This document shows positions 1 to 11,171 of a DNA stretch of 64,000 nt, piece after piece. Origin of the DNA: Mycobacterium sp. OAS707. Lineage in GTDB: Bacteria; Actinomycetota; Actinomycetes; Mycobacteriales; Mycobacteriaceae. Where the stretch lies: positions 558,001 to 622,000 of the forward strand of contig NZ_JADBDS010000002.1 of assembly GCF_014873705.1 (NCBI RefSeq). The letters are read 5' to 3'. Both the position numbers and the translations under genes were made by a program. The first letter of the stretch is position 1, and each line of letters begins with the position of its first letter. Under the pieces are notes generated by a model, which saw nothing but the letters and a program-made list of their open reading frames with translations, ran no database searches and was not told the DNA's origin.

Positions 1-952
1 GGTAAATGCGTTGCAGCGCAAGGGCTGTCAGCTCACGACCGTCGGCGAGCGCGACAGTGGCGCGCAGCGACGGGTCGCGGCTGATGACGTGCACCGCGTG
101 CACCGGGCGGGCCAGCGCGAGATCGGTCAGGTCCATGCCCTCTTCGATCAGGTCGAGCACCAACGCCGTGGCGCCGACCTTCAAATACGTCGACGTTTCT
201 GCCAGGTTGGCGTCGCCGATGATCACGTGCAGCCTGCGGTACTTGTCGGCGTCGGCGTGCGGCTCGTCGCGGGTGTTGATGATGCCGCGCTTGAGCGTGG
301 TCTCGAGGCCGACCTCGACCTCGATGTAGTCGGAGCGCTGCGACAGCTGGAAGCCTGGCTCGTCACCCGAGGGCCCGATGCCCACCCGGCCCGAGCCGGT
401 GATGACCTGGCGCGAAACCAGGTGCGGGGTCAGGCCCGCGATCACCGCCGAGAACGGCGTCTGACGCGACATCAGATAGTTCTCGTGCGATCCGTAGGAC
501 GCGCCCTTGCCGTCGACATTGTTCTTGTAAAGCTGCAGCTTGGCAGCCCCTGGCACGCTCGCGACGTGGCGCGCCGCCGCCTCCATCACCCGCTCGCCGG
601 CCTTGTCCCAGATCACCGCGTCCAGAGGGTCCGTGCATTCGGGTGCCGAGTACTCGGGATGGGCGTGGTCGACGTACAGCCGGGCGCCGTTGGTCAGGAT
701 CATGTTGGCCGCACCGACCTCGTCGGCGTCGACGACCGGCGGCGGGCCGGCAGAGCGGCTCAGATCGAATCCACGGGCGTCCCGAAGCGGCGACTCCACC
801 TCGTAATCCCAGCGGGTGCGCTTGGCACGCTGGATGCCTGCGGCGGCCGCATAAGCGAGCACGGCTTGGGTCGACGTCAGGATCGGATTCGCGGTCGGGT
901 CGGACGGCGAGGAAATGCCGTACTCGACCTCGGTTCCGATTATCCGTTGCAT
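1..952 (-). CDS. dop: Pup deamidase/depupylase Dop (N-terminal ~317 residues; 3' end outside window)
   Basis: Dop deamidates the C-terminal Gln of the prokaryotic ubiquitin-like protein Pup and also removes Pup from substrates, so it controls entry into the mycobacterial proteasome pathway in the cytosol. The minus-strand frame opens with ATG at 952 and starts [18 protein letters not shown], the family's N-terminal ATP/Mg-binding stretch with acidic residues E8 and E10. D95 lies in the motif [14 protein letters not shown], matching the catalytic Asp of Dop. Further family blocks such as [17 protein letters not shown] and [20 protein letters not shown] are present. The frame stays open to the window edge, so about the last third is missing. 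It is divergent from the ThrE-like gene across 40 bp; mpa, its partner in the pathway, lies about 4 kb away. Confidence 0.96.
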   Translation of the reverse strand, partial: MQRIIGTEVEYGISSPSDPTANPILTSTQAVLAYAAAAGIQRAKRTRWDYEVESPLRDARGFDLSRSAGPPPVVDADEVGAANMILTNGARLYVDHAHPEYSAPECTDPLDAVIWDKAGERVMEAAARHVASVPGAAKLQLYKNNVDGKGASYGSHENYLMSRQTPFSAVIAGLTPHLVSRQVITGSGRVGIGPSGDEPGFQLSQRSDYIEVEVGLETTLKRGIINTRDEPHADADKYRRLHVIIGDANLAETSTYLKVGATALVLDLIEEGMDLTDLALARPVHAVHVISRDPSLRATVALADGRELTALALQRIY

Positions 953-992
953 GTGGCCCAGCGTAGGGGACGCCTGGCAGTAACCTGCGACC

Positions 993-2231
993 GTGCCATC
1001 CGAGCAACGCGACGCGGCCGCTTCCCGGTTCGTTGCCGCGCTCGGTGCCACCATGGCCGGAGCCAACTACCCGGTGACGATGGTGCGCGCGGTGATGGAA
1101 CAGACCGCCGTCGCGTACGGCCTCGACCACGAGTTTCTTGCGCTTCCCAACTATGTGCAGGTCGGCAGTTCTACCGGCGAGGGCATCTATATCGCCAATC
1201 CCGATTTCACTGTGCGCTACGACCAGTCCTTCCCGCTCGCCCAATTGGTGGCGCGTGCACCGTCGGGAACGATCAGTCCCGAAGACGGGATGGCCGAGCT
1301 CGACCGAATTCGCCACCTGGACAAGCGATTTCCGTTGTGGATCACCGTCGTGGGATACGCGGTGCAGAGCGTCGGGCTGGCACTGATCCTGCAGCCGACG
1401 CCGTGGAGCCTCTACGGTGCCGCATTCCTTGGTCTGCTGGTAGGCGGTCTGAGCGTGATCGGCCGACGCAACGAGTCGATCGGCTACATGCTCCCGACCG
1501 TCTGTGCGTTCCTGGTCGCGCTCATCGTGTTCTCGTTCGAGAACAGATGGCACGTCGGCACCGACAGCCTGCGCGCGCTCGCGGCGCCGCTCGCCACCTT
1601 CCTGCCCGGTGCGGCGATCACGCTCGCGGTGATCGAGCTGGCCACCCAGCATGTGGTGTCGGGGGCCAGCAGGTTGGTGGCGGGTTTCATGCAGATCGCG
1701 CAGTTGGCCTTCGGCATCCTGATCGCGGCGCAGATCGCGGGCATCGCCGATACCGACCTCGTCACCACCCAGTTCAACCGGCTCGGCCCGTGGGCGCCGT
1801 TCGTCGGGGTGCTGGTATACGGCTTCGGGATATGGCTGAACTTCGCTCCCCCGACGAAGTTCCTGCCGTGGATGGTGCTGATGCTGTACGTCGCGTACGG
1901 CGGCCAGTGGATCGGCAATGCAGTGCTCGGCAGCTATGCCAGCGGGTTCGGCGGTGGCCTGACGCTGATCCTGTTCGCGCTGGCGATCTCCCACCGGCCG
2001 AGCACACCGCCGACCATGTCGCTGGTGGTCCCGGGATTCTGGCTGCTGGTTCCCGGATCGCTTGGCTTCATGGGGGTCACGCAGTTGCTCGGCACCCACA
2101 GCACCGCGGTGTTCACGGCGACGCTGATCTCGATGATGTCGATCGCCGTCGGCGTGCAGACCGGGCTGCTGCTGTGGCGGGCCGCGATCCAACTGTCGTC
2201 GTCACCGAACAGGCGGGCGTTCCATGATTGA
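993..2231 (+). CDS. ThrE-family threonine/serine exporter-like membrane protein
   Basis: The 412-residue protein has a hydrophilic N-terminal domain (about residues 1-120, DUF1212-like, ThrE family) followed by roughly ten hydrophobic segments from about residue 125 to 395. This is the usual two-part layout of amino-acid exporters of the ThrE type. The N-terminal block [18 protein letters not shown] and the IAGIADTD region fit the family. The start is GTG at 993, 40 bp from the divergent dop start. The 3' end overlaps the next membrane-protein gene by 8 bp, so the two are probably translated together. The true substrate cannot be read from the sequence; threonine/serine is only the family default. 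Confidence 0.82.
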   Translation: MPSEQRDAAASRFVAALGATMAGANYPVTMVRAVMEQTAVAYGLDHEFLALPNYVQVGSSTGEGIYIANPDFTVRYDQSFPLAQLVARAPSGTISPEDGMAELDRIRHLDKRFPLWITVVGYAVQSVGLALILQPTPWSLYGAAFLGLLVGGLSVIGRRNESIGYMLPTVCAFLVALIVFSFENRWHVGTDSLRALAAPLATFLPGAAITLAVIELATQHVVSGASRLVAGFMQIAQLAFGILIAAQIAGIADTDLVTTQFNRLGPWAPFVGVLVYGFGIWLNFAPPTKFLPWMVLMLYVAYGGQWIGNAVLGSYASGFGGGLTLILFALAISHRPSTPPTMSLVVPGFWLLVPGSLGFMGVTQLLGTHSTAVFTATLISMMSIAVGVQTGLLLWRAAIQLSSSPNRRAFHD

Positions 2232-3366
2232 CACGACGCAACGACGCGCGGCCGACGCGTGGTTCCTCGATCACGGTCTGCCCGCTGTATTGCGGCCGGG
2301 TGCCCTGGTCCGGCGGCTGTGGCCGCGGTCGGCGCCGGCGCTGGCCGGGTTCGCGGTCTTCATGGTCAACTCCGCGCTTGTCGTCGCGATCACCGGTAAG
2401 CACGCGATCGACATCGAGGGCAATCCCACGCGCTCGGAATGGTTTGTGCTGGCGCTGCTGGTGCTCGTGCTGCCGGTCGCGGTGTTGGTCGGCTGGTTGG
2501 TTTCGCGCATCGCGACGCTGCGCGGTCGGACGGTGGCGGCGACGGTCGCGGTGTCGCTGGCCGTCGCAGGCGGCGTCCTCGGCGGGCCAAGCCCCCGCGT
2601 GCTGGTGGATTTGATCTTCGAGGCCATCGTCATCGGGGCGATATTGGCGCTGACCGCGTCCGGCGCGGGCTCGATCCTTGGCTGGGCCGTGCAGATGACG
2701 ACGTCGAATCTGGCCGCGGCGGGATCGATGGTGAGCCGCGCGCTGCCGCTGCTGTTGCTGACGATTCTGGTCTTCTTCAATTCCCCGGTGTGGCTGATGG
2801 CGGCCACCATCTCCCGGCCACGGTTGTGGCTCGCGCTGCTGTTCCTCATTCTGATCGCGGCGGTGTTCGTGGTCTCGGTGACGCGAGACGAAGTGAAGCC
2901 GATGATGGAGTCCGGTGAGCCGACTCGCGGCCAGTCAGAGCGGTTGGCGGGCACGCCATTCGAGACCATGGCCGATCCCCCGACCGCCCGGCCGTTGAGC
3001 CGCGTCGAGCAGGTCAACGTGATGTTCGTCGTCGCTGCAACGCAACTCACGCAGATCCTGATCATCGCGACGATGACGTCGCTGATCTTCCTGATCCTCG
3101 GCCTCATCCTGCTCTCCCCGGAACTGCTTGCGGCGTGGACACGTAACGGCCGCAGCGACGGGTCCGTGCTCGGCATGACGATCCCGGTGCCGGACTCGCT
3201 CATTCAGATCACGTTTTTCCTTGGCGCGCTGACGTTTATGTACATCAGCGCTCGGACCGTCAGCGATGCCGAATACCGCACCCGGTTCTTCGACCCGCTC
3301 ATCGACGATGTGCAGTTGACGTTGCGGGCGCGCGACCGCTATCGCGCGGCCGTCGCTGCGGCCTGA
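2224..3366 (+). CDS. Conserved mycobacterial integral membrane protein (paralogue of the next gene)
   Basis: This 380-residue protein has several hydrophobic spans (roughly residues 38-58, 75-95, 105-160, 175-230, 275-305 and 325-345). It begins with a short cytosolic stretch containing WFLDHGLPAVL and ends with a FFDPLIDDV block followed by an arginine-rich tail. The same two blocks occur in the following gene, so the two are tandem paralogues. Its place beside dop corresponds to the M. tuberculosis membrane protein Rv2113 (synteny from memory). It overlaps the ThrE-like gene by 8 bp. No enzymatic motif is recognised and the function is unknown. Confidence 0.8.
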   Translation: MIDTTQRRAADAWFLDHGLPAVLRPGALVRRLWPRSAPALAGFAVFMVNSALVVAITGKHAIDIEGNPTRSEWFVLALLVLVLPVAVLVGWLVSRIATLRGRTVAATVAVSLAVAGGVLGGPSPRVLVDLIFEAIVIGAILALTASGAGSILGWAVQMTTSNLAAAGSMVSRALPLLLLTILVFFNSPVWLMAATISRPRLWLALLFLILIAAVFVVSVTRDEVKPMMESGEPTRGQSERLAGTPFETMADPPTARPLSRVEQVNVMFVVAATQLTQILIIATMTSLIFLILGLILLSPELLAAWTRNGRSDGSVLGMTIPVPDSLIQITFFLGALTFMYISARTVSDAEYRTRFFDPLIDDVQLTLRARDRYRAAVAAA

Positions 3367-3417
3367 TTTTCGCCGTATCGGCGCGCTCTGCCGCCTACAC
3401 CGCCGCAATCGCGCACA

Positions 3418-4581
3418 ATGTTGCCCGTGTCCGACATGCGGCAGGTGCACGAATGGTTCTTACATCGCGGCCTGCCCCTGGTGCTGACCCGGCGGGTCCG
3501 CTCCCGGGCGCTTATCGAGCGCTCGGCTCCCCTTGTCAGCGGTGTCGGTGCGGTGATTTCGCTGACGATGCTGCTTGCCGAACTCACCGACGGCGATCCC
3601 GATTTCGGCTATGTGACTCGACTCGGTGTGCTGACGCTGCTGTTGGTCACCGCCCCCTTCGCGTTGTATCTGCTGCACCGCACCGGTACCACGCTCGGTG
3701 AGGCGGGCCGTCGCTCAGCGGCGCTGCTGGTGATGGCTCTCTTCGTTTTCGGACTCCCGTTCGCCGCCAGCGGTTTCTCGGGTTTCGCGGCCGCCGAGGC
3801 GGTCGGATTTGCACTCGTCGCGATCCTGGCGATCTGGTTGACGTATCTCGGCTTCGGCTCGATTGCGTTGTGGGCGTTCCGTTTTGCCTGGGTGCAGTTC
3901 GGAGCGCTCGGTACGCTGATGAGTCGCGCCCTGCCGCTGCTGATGATCACCGTCGTGGTGTATTTCACCGGTGAGCTGTGGCAGCTGGCGGCACGGCTGA
4001 CGCGCCAAAGGCTTTGGCAGATCATTGGTTTCCTGTCTCTTGTCGCGATCGTGTTCGTCGTGACCACCATCAGGGACGAAGTGCAAGCGCTCCGCGAGGA
4101 CCGCGCGGGCCAGACAGATCCGGGCAAGCTGCTCGCGGGCACACCGCTGGCGTCCCGAGCCGACCACCAGCCGGTGCGCACGCCGCTGTCGCTGGCAGAA
4201 CAGGTGAATGTCGTTGCCGTGATGGTGGTGTCGCAGGCTATCCAGGTGGTGTTCTTCACCGCAGGCCTGTTCGCGTTCTTTCTCGCGCTCGGCATCGTCG
4301 CGGTGCCCGATGACGTCGCGGTGCTGTGGTCCGCAGAGCAAACCTGCGCCGTCGGTCAACCGCCCTGCCCGGGAACCTGGTTCGGCATCCACGTGCCCGT
4401 GCCGCAGACGGTCGTCCAGGTGTCGTTGTTCGTTGCGGTGTTGTCGGGGTTGTACTTCACCGTGAGCACGAGCGTCGACCCGATCTATCGCGAGCGGTTC
4501 TTCGACCCGCTGATCAGCGACGTGGCCGTGAGCCTGGCAGGGCGAGACGCTTACCTGGAAATGGAAAAGGACGAACCTTGA
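3418..4581 (+). CDS. Conserved mycobacterial integral membrane protein (paralogue of the preceding gene)
   Basis: The 387-residue multi-span protein shares with its upstream neighbour the N-terminal WFLHRGLPLVL block, the LMSRALPLLMITVVVYF segment, the central TIRDEVQALRED stretch, the LSLAEQVNVV block and the C-terminal RERFFDPLISDV block. This indicates a tandem duplication. It starts with TTG at 3418, 51 bp after the previous stop. A non-hydrophobic insert near residues 305-325 (SAEQTCAVGQPPCPGTW) carries two Cys that the paralogue lacks. The function is unknown, and a role together with the ThrE-like protein is only suggested by the arrangement. Confidence 0.8.
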   Translation: MLPVSDMRQVHEWFLHRGLPLVLTRRVRSRALIERSAPLVSGVGAVISLTMLLAELTDGDPDFGYVTRLGVLTLLLVTAPFALYLLHRTGTTLGEAGRRSAALLVMALFVFGLPFAASGFSGFAAAEAVGFALVAILAIWLTYLGFGSIALWAFRFAWVQFGALGTLMSRALPLLMITVVVYFTGELWQLAARLTRQRLWQIIGFLSLVAIVFVVTTIRDEVQALREDRAGQTDPGKLLAGTPLASRADHQPVRTPLSLAEQVNVVAVMVVSQAIQVVFFTAGLFAFFLALGIVAVPDDVAVLWSAEQTCAVGQPPCPGTWFGIHVPVPQTVVQVSLFVAVLSGLYFTVSTSVDPIYRERFFDPLISDVAVSLAGRDAYLEMEKDEP

Positions 4582-4607
4582 CGGTCCGCGAGGGCTACCT
4601 TCCTAGC

Positions 4608-5246
4608 ATGGCTGACGATGACGTCAATATGGTCGACGGTGTGTTCGGAAAGCGCTACGGAGAAGTGCTCCTGGTCCGCACCTCCGCGCAAGGACCCGAG
4701 GCGGCCGTGTACAACACCTTTCCCCTCAACGACTGCCCCGCCGACCTGTGGGACAAGCTCGATGCGCAGGCGATCGCACGCGAAAACCACGCCGTGGTTG
4801 CACTTCTCAATGGACCGCGCTACTGGCTGATGAGCAGCATCGGAAAGCAAGGACGAGATCCCCAGGAGCACAAGAGCTTCGGCGGCCTCGCGATGATGCG
4901 TCAGGCGACGGTGCAGCTCTCGTCGATGAATCCTGCGCCGTACCACGTGAATCGGGTCGATCGCAAGGCCATCTTCGTGTTCGATGCGGGCCGCGAGATC
5001 TACGAACTGATCGATCCGCAAGACCAGCGCTGGGTGATGCAGACTTACAGCCAGACCATTGACCACGGCCTCGCGCTCGCAGATCTGCCTGCCCTTGCGA
5101 GTCGACTCTCGTTACCGCAGGGCTGGCGCTACGAAGCCAGGACCCCGTCGACCCCGCTGCGCGTTGACACGACCACGACCGACGCGTGCGTGACCCAGGA
5201 CGATCTCGCCAACAGCTACTCGCTGCAAACCGGCTACAGGTACTGA
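4608..5246 (+). CDS. Conserved hypothetical protein (Rv2114-like)
   Basis: This soluble protein of about 212 residues has no signal peptide or membrane span. Its position between the membrane proteins and convergent mpa matches M. tuberculosis Rv2114. ATG at 4608 gives [20 protein letters not shown]. An in-frame TTG at 4578, overlapping the previous stop and preceded by AAAAGGA at good spacing, is a credible alternative start that would add ten residues. Its last 13 bp overlap the 3' end of mpa on the other strand. No catalytic motif is recognised. Conservation beside mpa and dop hints at, but does not show, a link to protein turnover. Confidence 0.85.
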   Translation: MADDDVNMVDGVFGKRYGEVLLVRTSAQGPEAAVYNTFPLNDCPADLWDKLDAQAIARENHAVVALLNGPRYWLMSSIGKQGRDPQEHKSFGGLAMMRQATVQLSSMNPAPYHVNRVDRKAIFVFDAGREIYELIDPQDQRWVMQTYSQTIDHGLALADLPALASRLSLPQGWRYEARTPSTPLRVDTTTTDACVTQDDLANSYSLQTGYRY

Positions 5247-7066
5247 CCCAGGTTCGACTCGGTGTCGATGGCGCGCGAGGCGCTCGACGACTTGCCGGTG
5301 ACCAAGGTGCGGATGTACACGATCCGCTCGCCCTTCTTGCCCGAAATGCGTGCCCAGTCATCGGGATTGGTGGTGTTGGGCAGGTCCTCGTTCTCGGCGA
5401 ACTCGTCGACGATCGAGTCGAGCAGATGCTGAATGCGCAGACCGGGCTGACCGGTCTCCAGCACCGACTTGATCGCGTTCTTCTTCGCACGGTCGACGAC
5501 GTTCTGGATCATCGCGCCGGAGTTGAAGTCCTTGAAGTACATGACTTCCTTGTCACCGTTGGCGTAGGTGACCTCCAGGAACCGGTTGTCGTCGATCTCG
5601 GCGTACATCCGGTCGACGACCTTCTCGATCATCGCCCTGATGCATGCCGTGCGGTCGCCGCCGAACTCGGCCAGGTCGTCGGCGTGCACCGGCAGTTCCT
5701 CGGTCAGGTACTTCGAGAAAATGTCTTGTGCGGCTTCGGCATCCGGTCGCTCGATCTTGATCTTGACGTCCAGGCGGCCGGGTCGCAGGATCGCGGGGTC
5801 GATCATGTCCTCGCGGTTGGACGCGCCGATCACGATGACGTTCTCCAGGCCCTCGACACCGTCGATCTCCGAAAGCAACTGCGGAACGACCGTGGTCTCC
5901 ACGTCCGACGAGACACCCGTGCCGCGGGTGCGGAAGATCGAGTCCATCTCGTCGAAGAACACGATCACAGGCGTGCCTTCGGAGGCCTTCTCGCGGGCCC
6001 GCTGGAAGATCAGCCGGATGTGACGCTCGGTCTCGCCGACGAACTTGTTGAGCAGCTCGGGGCCCTTGATGTTGAGGAAGTAGGACTTCGCCTCGCGGGC
6101 GTCGTCGCCGCGGACCTCGGCCATCTTCTTGGCCAGCGAGTTGGCCACCGCCTTGGCGATCAGCGTCTTACCGCAGCCGGGAGGGCCGTAGAGCAGCACG
6201 CCCTTCGGCGGCCGCAGCGAGTACTCGCGGTAGAGCTCCTTGTGCAGGAACGGCAGTTCGACCGCGTCGCGGATCTGTTCGATCTGCCTGCCGAGGCCGC
6301 CGATGTCGTTGTAGCTGACGTCGGGCACCTCTTCGAGCACCAGGTCCTCGACCTCGGCCTTGGGGATGCGCTCGAACGCATACCCGGCCTTGGTGTCCAC
6401 CAGAAGCGAGTCGCCCGGCCGCAGCTTGCGCGGACGCAGGTCGTCCTCGTCTTCGTCCTCGAAGTCGTCGGGCAGGAACTCGGCGGAGACCAACGGCTCG
6501 GCGAGCCAGACGATGCGCTCCTCGTCGGCGTGGCCGACCACGAGCGCGCGGTGTCCGTCGGACAGGATCTCGCGCAGCGTGCTGATCTCTCCGACGGCCT
6601 CGAAGTTGCCGGCCTCGACAACGGTCAGCGCCTCGTTGAGGCGGACGGTCTGGCCCTGCTTGAGCGTCTTGGTGTCAATGTTCGGGGAGCACGTCAGGCG
6701 CATCTTGCGGCCGGAGGTGAACACGTCCACGGTGTCGTCGTCCTGCACGCCGAGGAGCACTCCGTAACCGCTCGGCGGCTGACCCAGCCGGTCGACCTCC
6801 TCGCGCAGCGCCAGCAACTGCTGACGGGCCTCTTTAAGAGTTTCCATTAGTTTGGCGTTGCGGGCCGCGAGCGAGTCGATCCGGGCCTCGAGCTGGTGCA
6901 CATCGCGGGCGCTGCGCAGGCCGCTTTGCGGCCCTACGGCGTTCTCCAACTGCTCGCGCAGAAGCGCGGCTTCGCGTCGCAGTTCTTCCAACTCGGCGGC
7001 ATCATCGCTGGACATCCCTGAATCGCGGGATGTCCCGTACGCTTCAGAACGCTCTGACTCATTCAT
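5234..7066 (-). CDS. mpa: Proteasome-associated AAA+ ATPase Mpa (ARC)
   Basis: Mpa is the hexameric unfoldase that captures pupylated proteins through an N-terminal coiled coil and threads them into the 20S proteasome. The 610-residue length matches the family. A coiled coil spans about residues 20-95, followed by an OB-fold region containing GYGVLL. The AAA domain has Walker A GPPGCGKT near residue 300, Walker [11 protein letters not shown] and the sensor segment [20 protein letters not shown]. The C-terminus ends GQYL, the Tyr-bearing tail that docks on the proteasome and opens its gate. It starts with ATG at 7066 and diverges from the MTB12-like gene over about 150 bp. Everything needed for activity appears intact. 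Confidence 0.98.
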   Translation of the reverse strand: MNESERSEAYGTSRDSGMSSDDAAELEELRREAALLREQLENAVGPQSGLRSARDVHQLEARIDSLAARNAKLMETLKEARQQLLALREEVDRLGQPPSGYGVLLGVQDDDTVDVFTSGRKMRLTCSPNIDTKTLKQGQTVRLNEALTVVEAGNFEAVGEISTLREILSDGHRALVVGHADEERIVWLAEPLVSAEFLPDDFEDEDEDDLRPRKLRPGDSLLVDTKAGYAFERIPKAEVEDLVLEEVPDVSYNDIGGLGRQIEQIRDAVELPFLHKELYREYSLRPPKGVLLYGPPGCGKTLIAKAVANSLAKKMAEVRGDDAREAKSYFLNIKGPELLNKFVGETERHIRLIFQRAREKASEGTPVIVFFDEMDSIFRTRGTGVSSDVETTVVPQLLSEIDGVEGLENVIVIGASNREDMIDPAILRPGRLDVKIKIERPDAEAAQDIFSKYLTEELPVHADDLAEFGGDRTACIRAMIEKVVDRMYAEIDDNRFLEVTYANGDKEVMYFKDFNSGAMIQNVVDRAKKNAIKSVLETGQPGLRIQHLLDSIVDEFAENEDLPNTTNPDDWARISGKKGERIVYIRTLVTGKSSSASRAIDTESNLGQYL

Positions 7067-7212
7067 GTTGCGCCCCTTCCCGCACCGGAAGTTGGTGCAG
7101 TAACAACTTCAACGCTACCGGCGATTCAGCCTTTGTGTGCGGTGTAGGAATTCGACACACCAGCAACACTTGTTAACCTCTCTGGTGAGTTGGGCCGATC
7201 GAAAGGACAATC

Positions 7213-7704
7213 GTGACCCTGAAATCCCTCGTTACCGGCGTGGCAGCAGCCGCTCTGGTCGGCGGTGCGGCGGCAGGTGTGACTTCCATTGCATCCCCCG
7301 CTGGATCCCAGGCGCCGGCCGTGCAACCGGTCGTGTGGGACATCCCGATGCCGCAGGCGCCGGCGCCGGACTTGCAGGCGCCACTGCTGCAGACCCTTCA
7401 GGCGCTCGGTGCGCCTGGCCTGTCTGCCAGCAAGGCCCCCTTCATCCAGGGCGGCATCGGCAGGATCGAAGGCCGGGTTGCCGACACCAAGTTGCGCGAG
7501 GCGCAGGCCGACGGCAAGTTCCCGCTGTCGTTCACCCTGGCCAACATCGACCAGAACGGTGACATCGTCACCGCCGACGTGACCGCAACAGCCGCCAACG
7601 GCGGGGTCGCGACGCAGAACATCCAGTTCGTGCCTGGCCCCAGCCCCACGGGCTGGCAGATGTCCAAGCAGTCACTCATGGCGTTGATGTCGGCTGTCGG
7701 CTAG
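7213..7704 (+). CDS. MTB12-like secreted low-molecular-weight antigen family protein
   Basis: The 163-residue protein starts at GTG 7213 behind the ribosome-binding sequence AAAGGA. A short hydrophobic N-terminus (residues 5-27) ends in an Ala-rich cleavage-like region without a lipobox Cys, so it is probably exported as a soluble protein. A proline-rich linker (about residues 35-62) follows, then a domain with KFPLSFTLANIDQNGD and GWQMSKQSLMALM, typical of the MTB12/CFP-2 family of mycobacterial antigens. The next gene, lppK, carries a related domain attached to a lipid anchor, so the two look like an ancient duplication. No activity is known for the family. Confidence 0.8.
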   Translation: MTLKSLVTGVAAAALVGGAAAGVTSIASPAGSQAPAVQPVVWDIPMPQAPAPDLQAPLLQTLQALGAPGLSASKAPFIQGGIGRIEGRVADTKLREAQADGKFPLSFTLANIDQNGDIVTADVTATAANGGVATQNIQFVPGPSPTGWQMSKQSLMALMSAVG

Positions 7705-7711
7705 GCCGTCA

Positions 7712-8266
7712 GTGCAACGCAGGAGTGCCGCAATCCTGGGCGCCGTCACGTTAGTGGCGGCGCTCGGGCTTAGCGGGTGTAGCGACGACGCGAGTTCGAT
7801 ACCCAGCCCGACACCGTTCCCGCTCAGCCGGCCCCCAACGGTTCCGCCTCCGCCGACCGAGACGGGCGCGCCGCTGCCGCCCGCGACCACGCTGACCGAT
7901 CTGATGGGTCGACTGTCAGACCCCAACGTGCCCGGCGCCGACAAGGTCGGCCTCGTCCAATTCGGCACCCCCGCCGACGCGGCGGCGCTCGACAGATTCG
8001 CCAAGGCGCTGCACGACAGCGGCTATGCGCCGTTGACCTTCGATGCCACCGACATGATGTGGGCGCAGGACCAACCCGGCAATGTCATCGCCAACATCAC
8101 CATGAAGCCGGGTGGGCCGCAGGCAACCGGCAAGGACTTGAAGTTCCCGATGGAGTTCGCCCCGCAGCAGGACAACTGGCAGCTCACCCGGCAGACGGCG
8201 GACTTGCTGCTGCAGATGGGTCAGCAGCCCACGGTCGCCACACCGACGCCAACTCCTACCCGCTGA
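7712..8266 (+). CDS. lppK: Lipoprotein LppK
   Basis: The 184-residue lipoprotein has a signal peptide ending in the lipobox LSGC, with the anchored Cys at residue 23. A Pro/Thr/Ser-rich linker follows, then an MTB12-like domain with the block DPNVPGADKVGLVQ and the signature KFPMEFAPQQDNWQLTRQTA, close to remembered M. tuberculosis LppK (Rv2116). The C-terminus is a low-complexity TPTPTPTR tail. It starts at GTG 7712, eight bases after the preceding related gene, so the two probably form one transcript. It is expected on the outer face of the plasma membrane. Its molecular role is unknown. Confidence 0.88.
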   Translation: MQRRSAAILGAVTLVAALGLSGCSDDASSIPSPTPFPLSRPPTVPPPPTETGAPLPPATTLTDLMGRLSDPNVPGADKVGLVQFGTPADAAALDRFAKALHDSGYAPLTFDATDMMWAQDQPGNVIANITMKPGGPQATGKDLKFPMEFAPQQDNWQLTRQTADLLLQMGQQPTVATPTPTPTR

Positions 8267-8276
8267 GCGGCCCGCC

Positions 8277-9415
<1,139 letters not shown>

Positions 9416-9483
9416 TCAGCCTGCCAGTTGACGCGCCGAGTCGGGTGCTCGGGGTTGTCGGACTGCGGTCATACGCTGACCTC

Positions 9484-10362
9484 ATGAGCGATGAGACGGT
9501 TCCGCCCGTCCGTCGGCCTGCGTTGTCCCCGTCGCGGGCGAGTGACTTCAAGCAGTGCCCGCTGCTGTACCGCTTCCGGGCCATCGACCGGCTGCCGGAG
9601 CCGGCCTCGACTGCGCAGGTGCGAGGTTCGGTCGTGCACGCCGCGCTCGAGCAGCTGTACGGGCTGCCTGCAGAGCAGCGCGGGCGCGACACCGCGATGA
9701 CGCTCGTCGGGCCCGCGTGGGACCGCGTGGTGGCGGCACAGCCGGAGTTGTCGGCCGAGTTCGAGCCCGCCCTACAGGCCGAGCTGCTCGACGAGGCGCG
9801 CGCGCTGCTGTCGGGTTATTACCGCCTCGAGGACCCCACGCGCTTCGACCCGCAAAGCTGCGAACAGCGCGTCGAGGTCGAGTTGGAGGATGGCACGCTG
9901 CTGCGCGGCTTCGTCGACCGCATCGACGTAGCACCCACCGGCGAATTGCGGGTCGTTGACTACAAGACCGGCAAGGCGCCGCCCGAGGCGCGGGCGCTTG
10001 CCGAGTTCAAGGCGATGTTTCAGATGAAGTTCTACGCGGTTGCGCTGTTGCGGTCACGCGGCGTGCTGCCCGCCCGGCTGCGGCTGCTGTATCTGTCCGA
10101 TGGTCAGGTGCTCGACTACACCCCCGATCTCGACGAACTGCTGCGGTTCGAAAAGACGTTGATGGCGATCTGGCGGGCCATCCAATCTGCCGGTGTCACA
10201 GGCGATTTCCGGCCCAATCCGTCCCGGTTGTGTGACTGGTGTGCGCATCATGCGCTGTGCCCTGTGTTCGGTGGCACTCCCCCGCCGTATCCCGGTTGGC
10301 CGGAGGCACCCGACGAGGGTGATGATGACACCGTGCTGCACGCCTCGGAGCCTGCTGCATGA
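9484..10362 (+). CDS. RecB-like PD-(D/E)XK exonuclease with predicted Fe-S cluster (Rv2119-like)
   Basis: The 292-residue protein from ATG 9484 is a single-domain RecB/Cas4-type nuclease. The catalytic core shows GFVDRID, then LRVVDYKTGKAP (the D-x-K part of PD-(D/E)XK) and QMKFYA. One Cys near residue 25 in SDFKQCPLLYRF and the C-terminal C-x2-C-x5-C in LCDWCAHHALCP match the four-cysteine cluster that staples AddB- and Cas4-like nucleases. No helicase domain is present. An in-frame GTG at 9445 would add 13 residues but has no obvious ribosome site. The last four bases overlap the thioesterase gene. A DNA-repair role is likely; the substrate is unknown. Confidence 0.85.
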   Translation: MSDETVPPVRRPALSPSRASDFKQCPLLYRFRAIDRLPEPASTAQVRGSVVHAALEQLYGLPAEQRGRDTAMTLVGPAWDRVVAAQPELSAEFEPALQAELLDEARALLSGYYRLEDPTRFDPQSCEQRVEVELEDGTLLRGFVDRIDVAPTGELRVVDYKTGKAPPEARALAEFKAMFQMKFYAVALLRSRGVLPARLRLLYLSDGQVLDYTPDLDELLRFEKTLMAIWRAIQSAGVTGDFRPNPSRLCDWCAHHALCPVFGGTPPPYPGWPEAPDEGDDDTVLHASEPAA

Positions 10363-11153
10363 TCGAATGCCTCTATCGGCGGCTGCCTGCCGACGGTGGA
10401 TTCCAAGCGTTCGAATCCACTGACGGCACACGCAGCAACTGGGATCCCGAAATCCAGCACGGCTCACCGCCTCTGGCGCTGCTCACGAAATTGATCGAGG
10501 AGCTTGCCGCGGACTCCGGGCTGCGCGTCGGCCGGTTGACACTGGACATCCTCGGCGCCATCCCCGTCACGACGGTTCGCACACGGACGTGGGTCGAGCG
10601 TCCCGGCTCGCGCATTTCGATGATGGCGGCCGAGATGTTGGCGCCGCGACCCGACGGCGCCGAACGGGTGGTGGCGCGCGTGACCGCATGGCTGCTTGCC
10701 ACGAGCGACACCACCGATGCCGTGACCGACCGCTATCCGCCGATCGTGGAAGGCGAGTCGCTGCCGATGCCCCACAACTGGGACACCAGCGGCTATCTGA
10801 GCGTGGTGAGCTGGCGCACTCAGCGGACCGCCGAGGACGAGTCGCACGTGGTCTGGCTCAGTCCTCTTGTGCCTCTTGTCGATTCGGAGCCTACGACAGA
10901 ACTGCAGCGGCTGGCGATGGTCGTCGACTGCGCCAACGGGGCAGGCGCGGCACTGGACCCCGAGAAATTCGTCTTCATGAACACCGACACCGCCGTGCAC
11001 ATTCACCGCTTGCCGCTCGGCAGCGATTTTGCGGTCCGCAGCCGCGGCTCCATCGGCCCCGACGGGATCGGTGTGACAACTGCGGACATCTTTGACCGCC
11101 AAGGGTTTATCGGCACAGTGGCACAGACACTGCTGGTGCAGCGCCGCCCCTGA
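10359..11153 (+). CDS. Double-hotdog thioesterase family protein (TesB-like)
   Basis: The 264-residue soluble protein has the two-hotdog layout of mycobacterial acyl-CoA thioesterase-like proteins. An N-terminal hotdog carries NWDPEIQHGSPPLALLTKLIE and the RLTLDILGAIPVTTVR strand. A C-terminal hotdog carries FVFMNTDTAVHIHRLPLGS and ends GFIGTVAQTLLVQ, the usual closing strand. It overlaps the upstream nuclease gene by four bases (ATGA). Hydrolysis of an acyl-CoA is the family expectation; chain-length preference cannot be inferred. Confidence 0.8.
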   Translation: MIECLYRRLPADGGFQAFESTDGTRSNWDPEIQHGSPPLALLTKLIEELAADSGLRVGRLTLDILGAIPVTTVRTRTWVERPGSRISMMAAEMLAPRPDGAERVVARVTAWLLATSDTTDAVTDRYPPIVEGESLPMPHNWDTSGYLSVVSWRTQRTAEDESHVVWLSPLVPLVDSEPTTELQRLAMVVDCANGAGAALDPEKFVFMNTDTAVHIHRLPLGSDFAVRSRGSIGPDGIGVTTADIFDRQGFIGTVAQTLLVQRRP

Positions 11154-11171
11154 TTTGTATATGTGCTTGCA

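Noticed and set aside
11..2227. Very long open frames on the plus strand opposite and across dop and the ThrE-like gene, and on the opposite strand of ThrE
   Set aside because: They are Arg/Gly/Ala-rich shadow frames caused by high GC and have no family motifs. The dop and ThrE frames carry clear conserved sequence.
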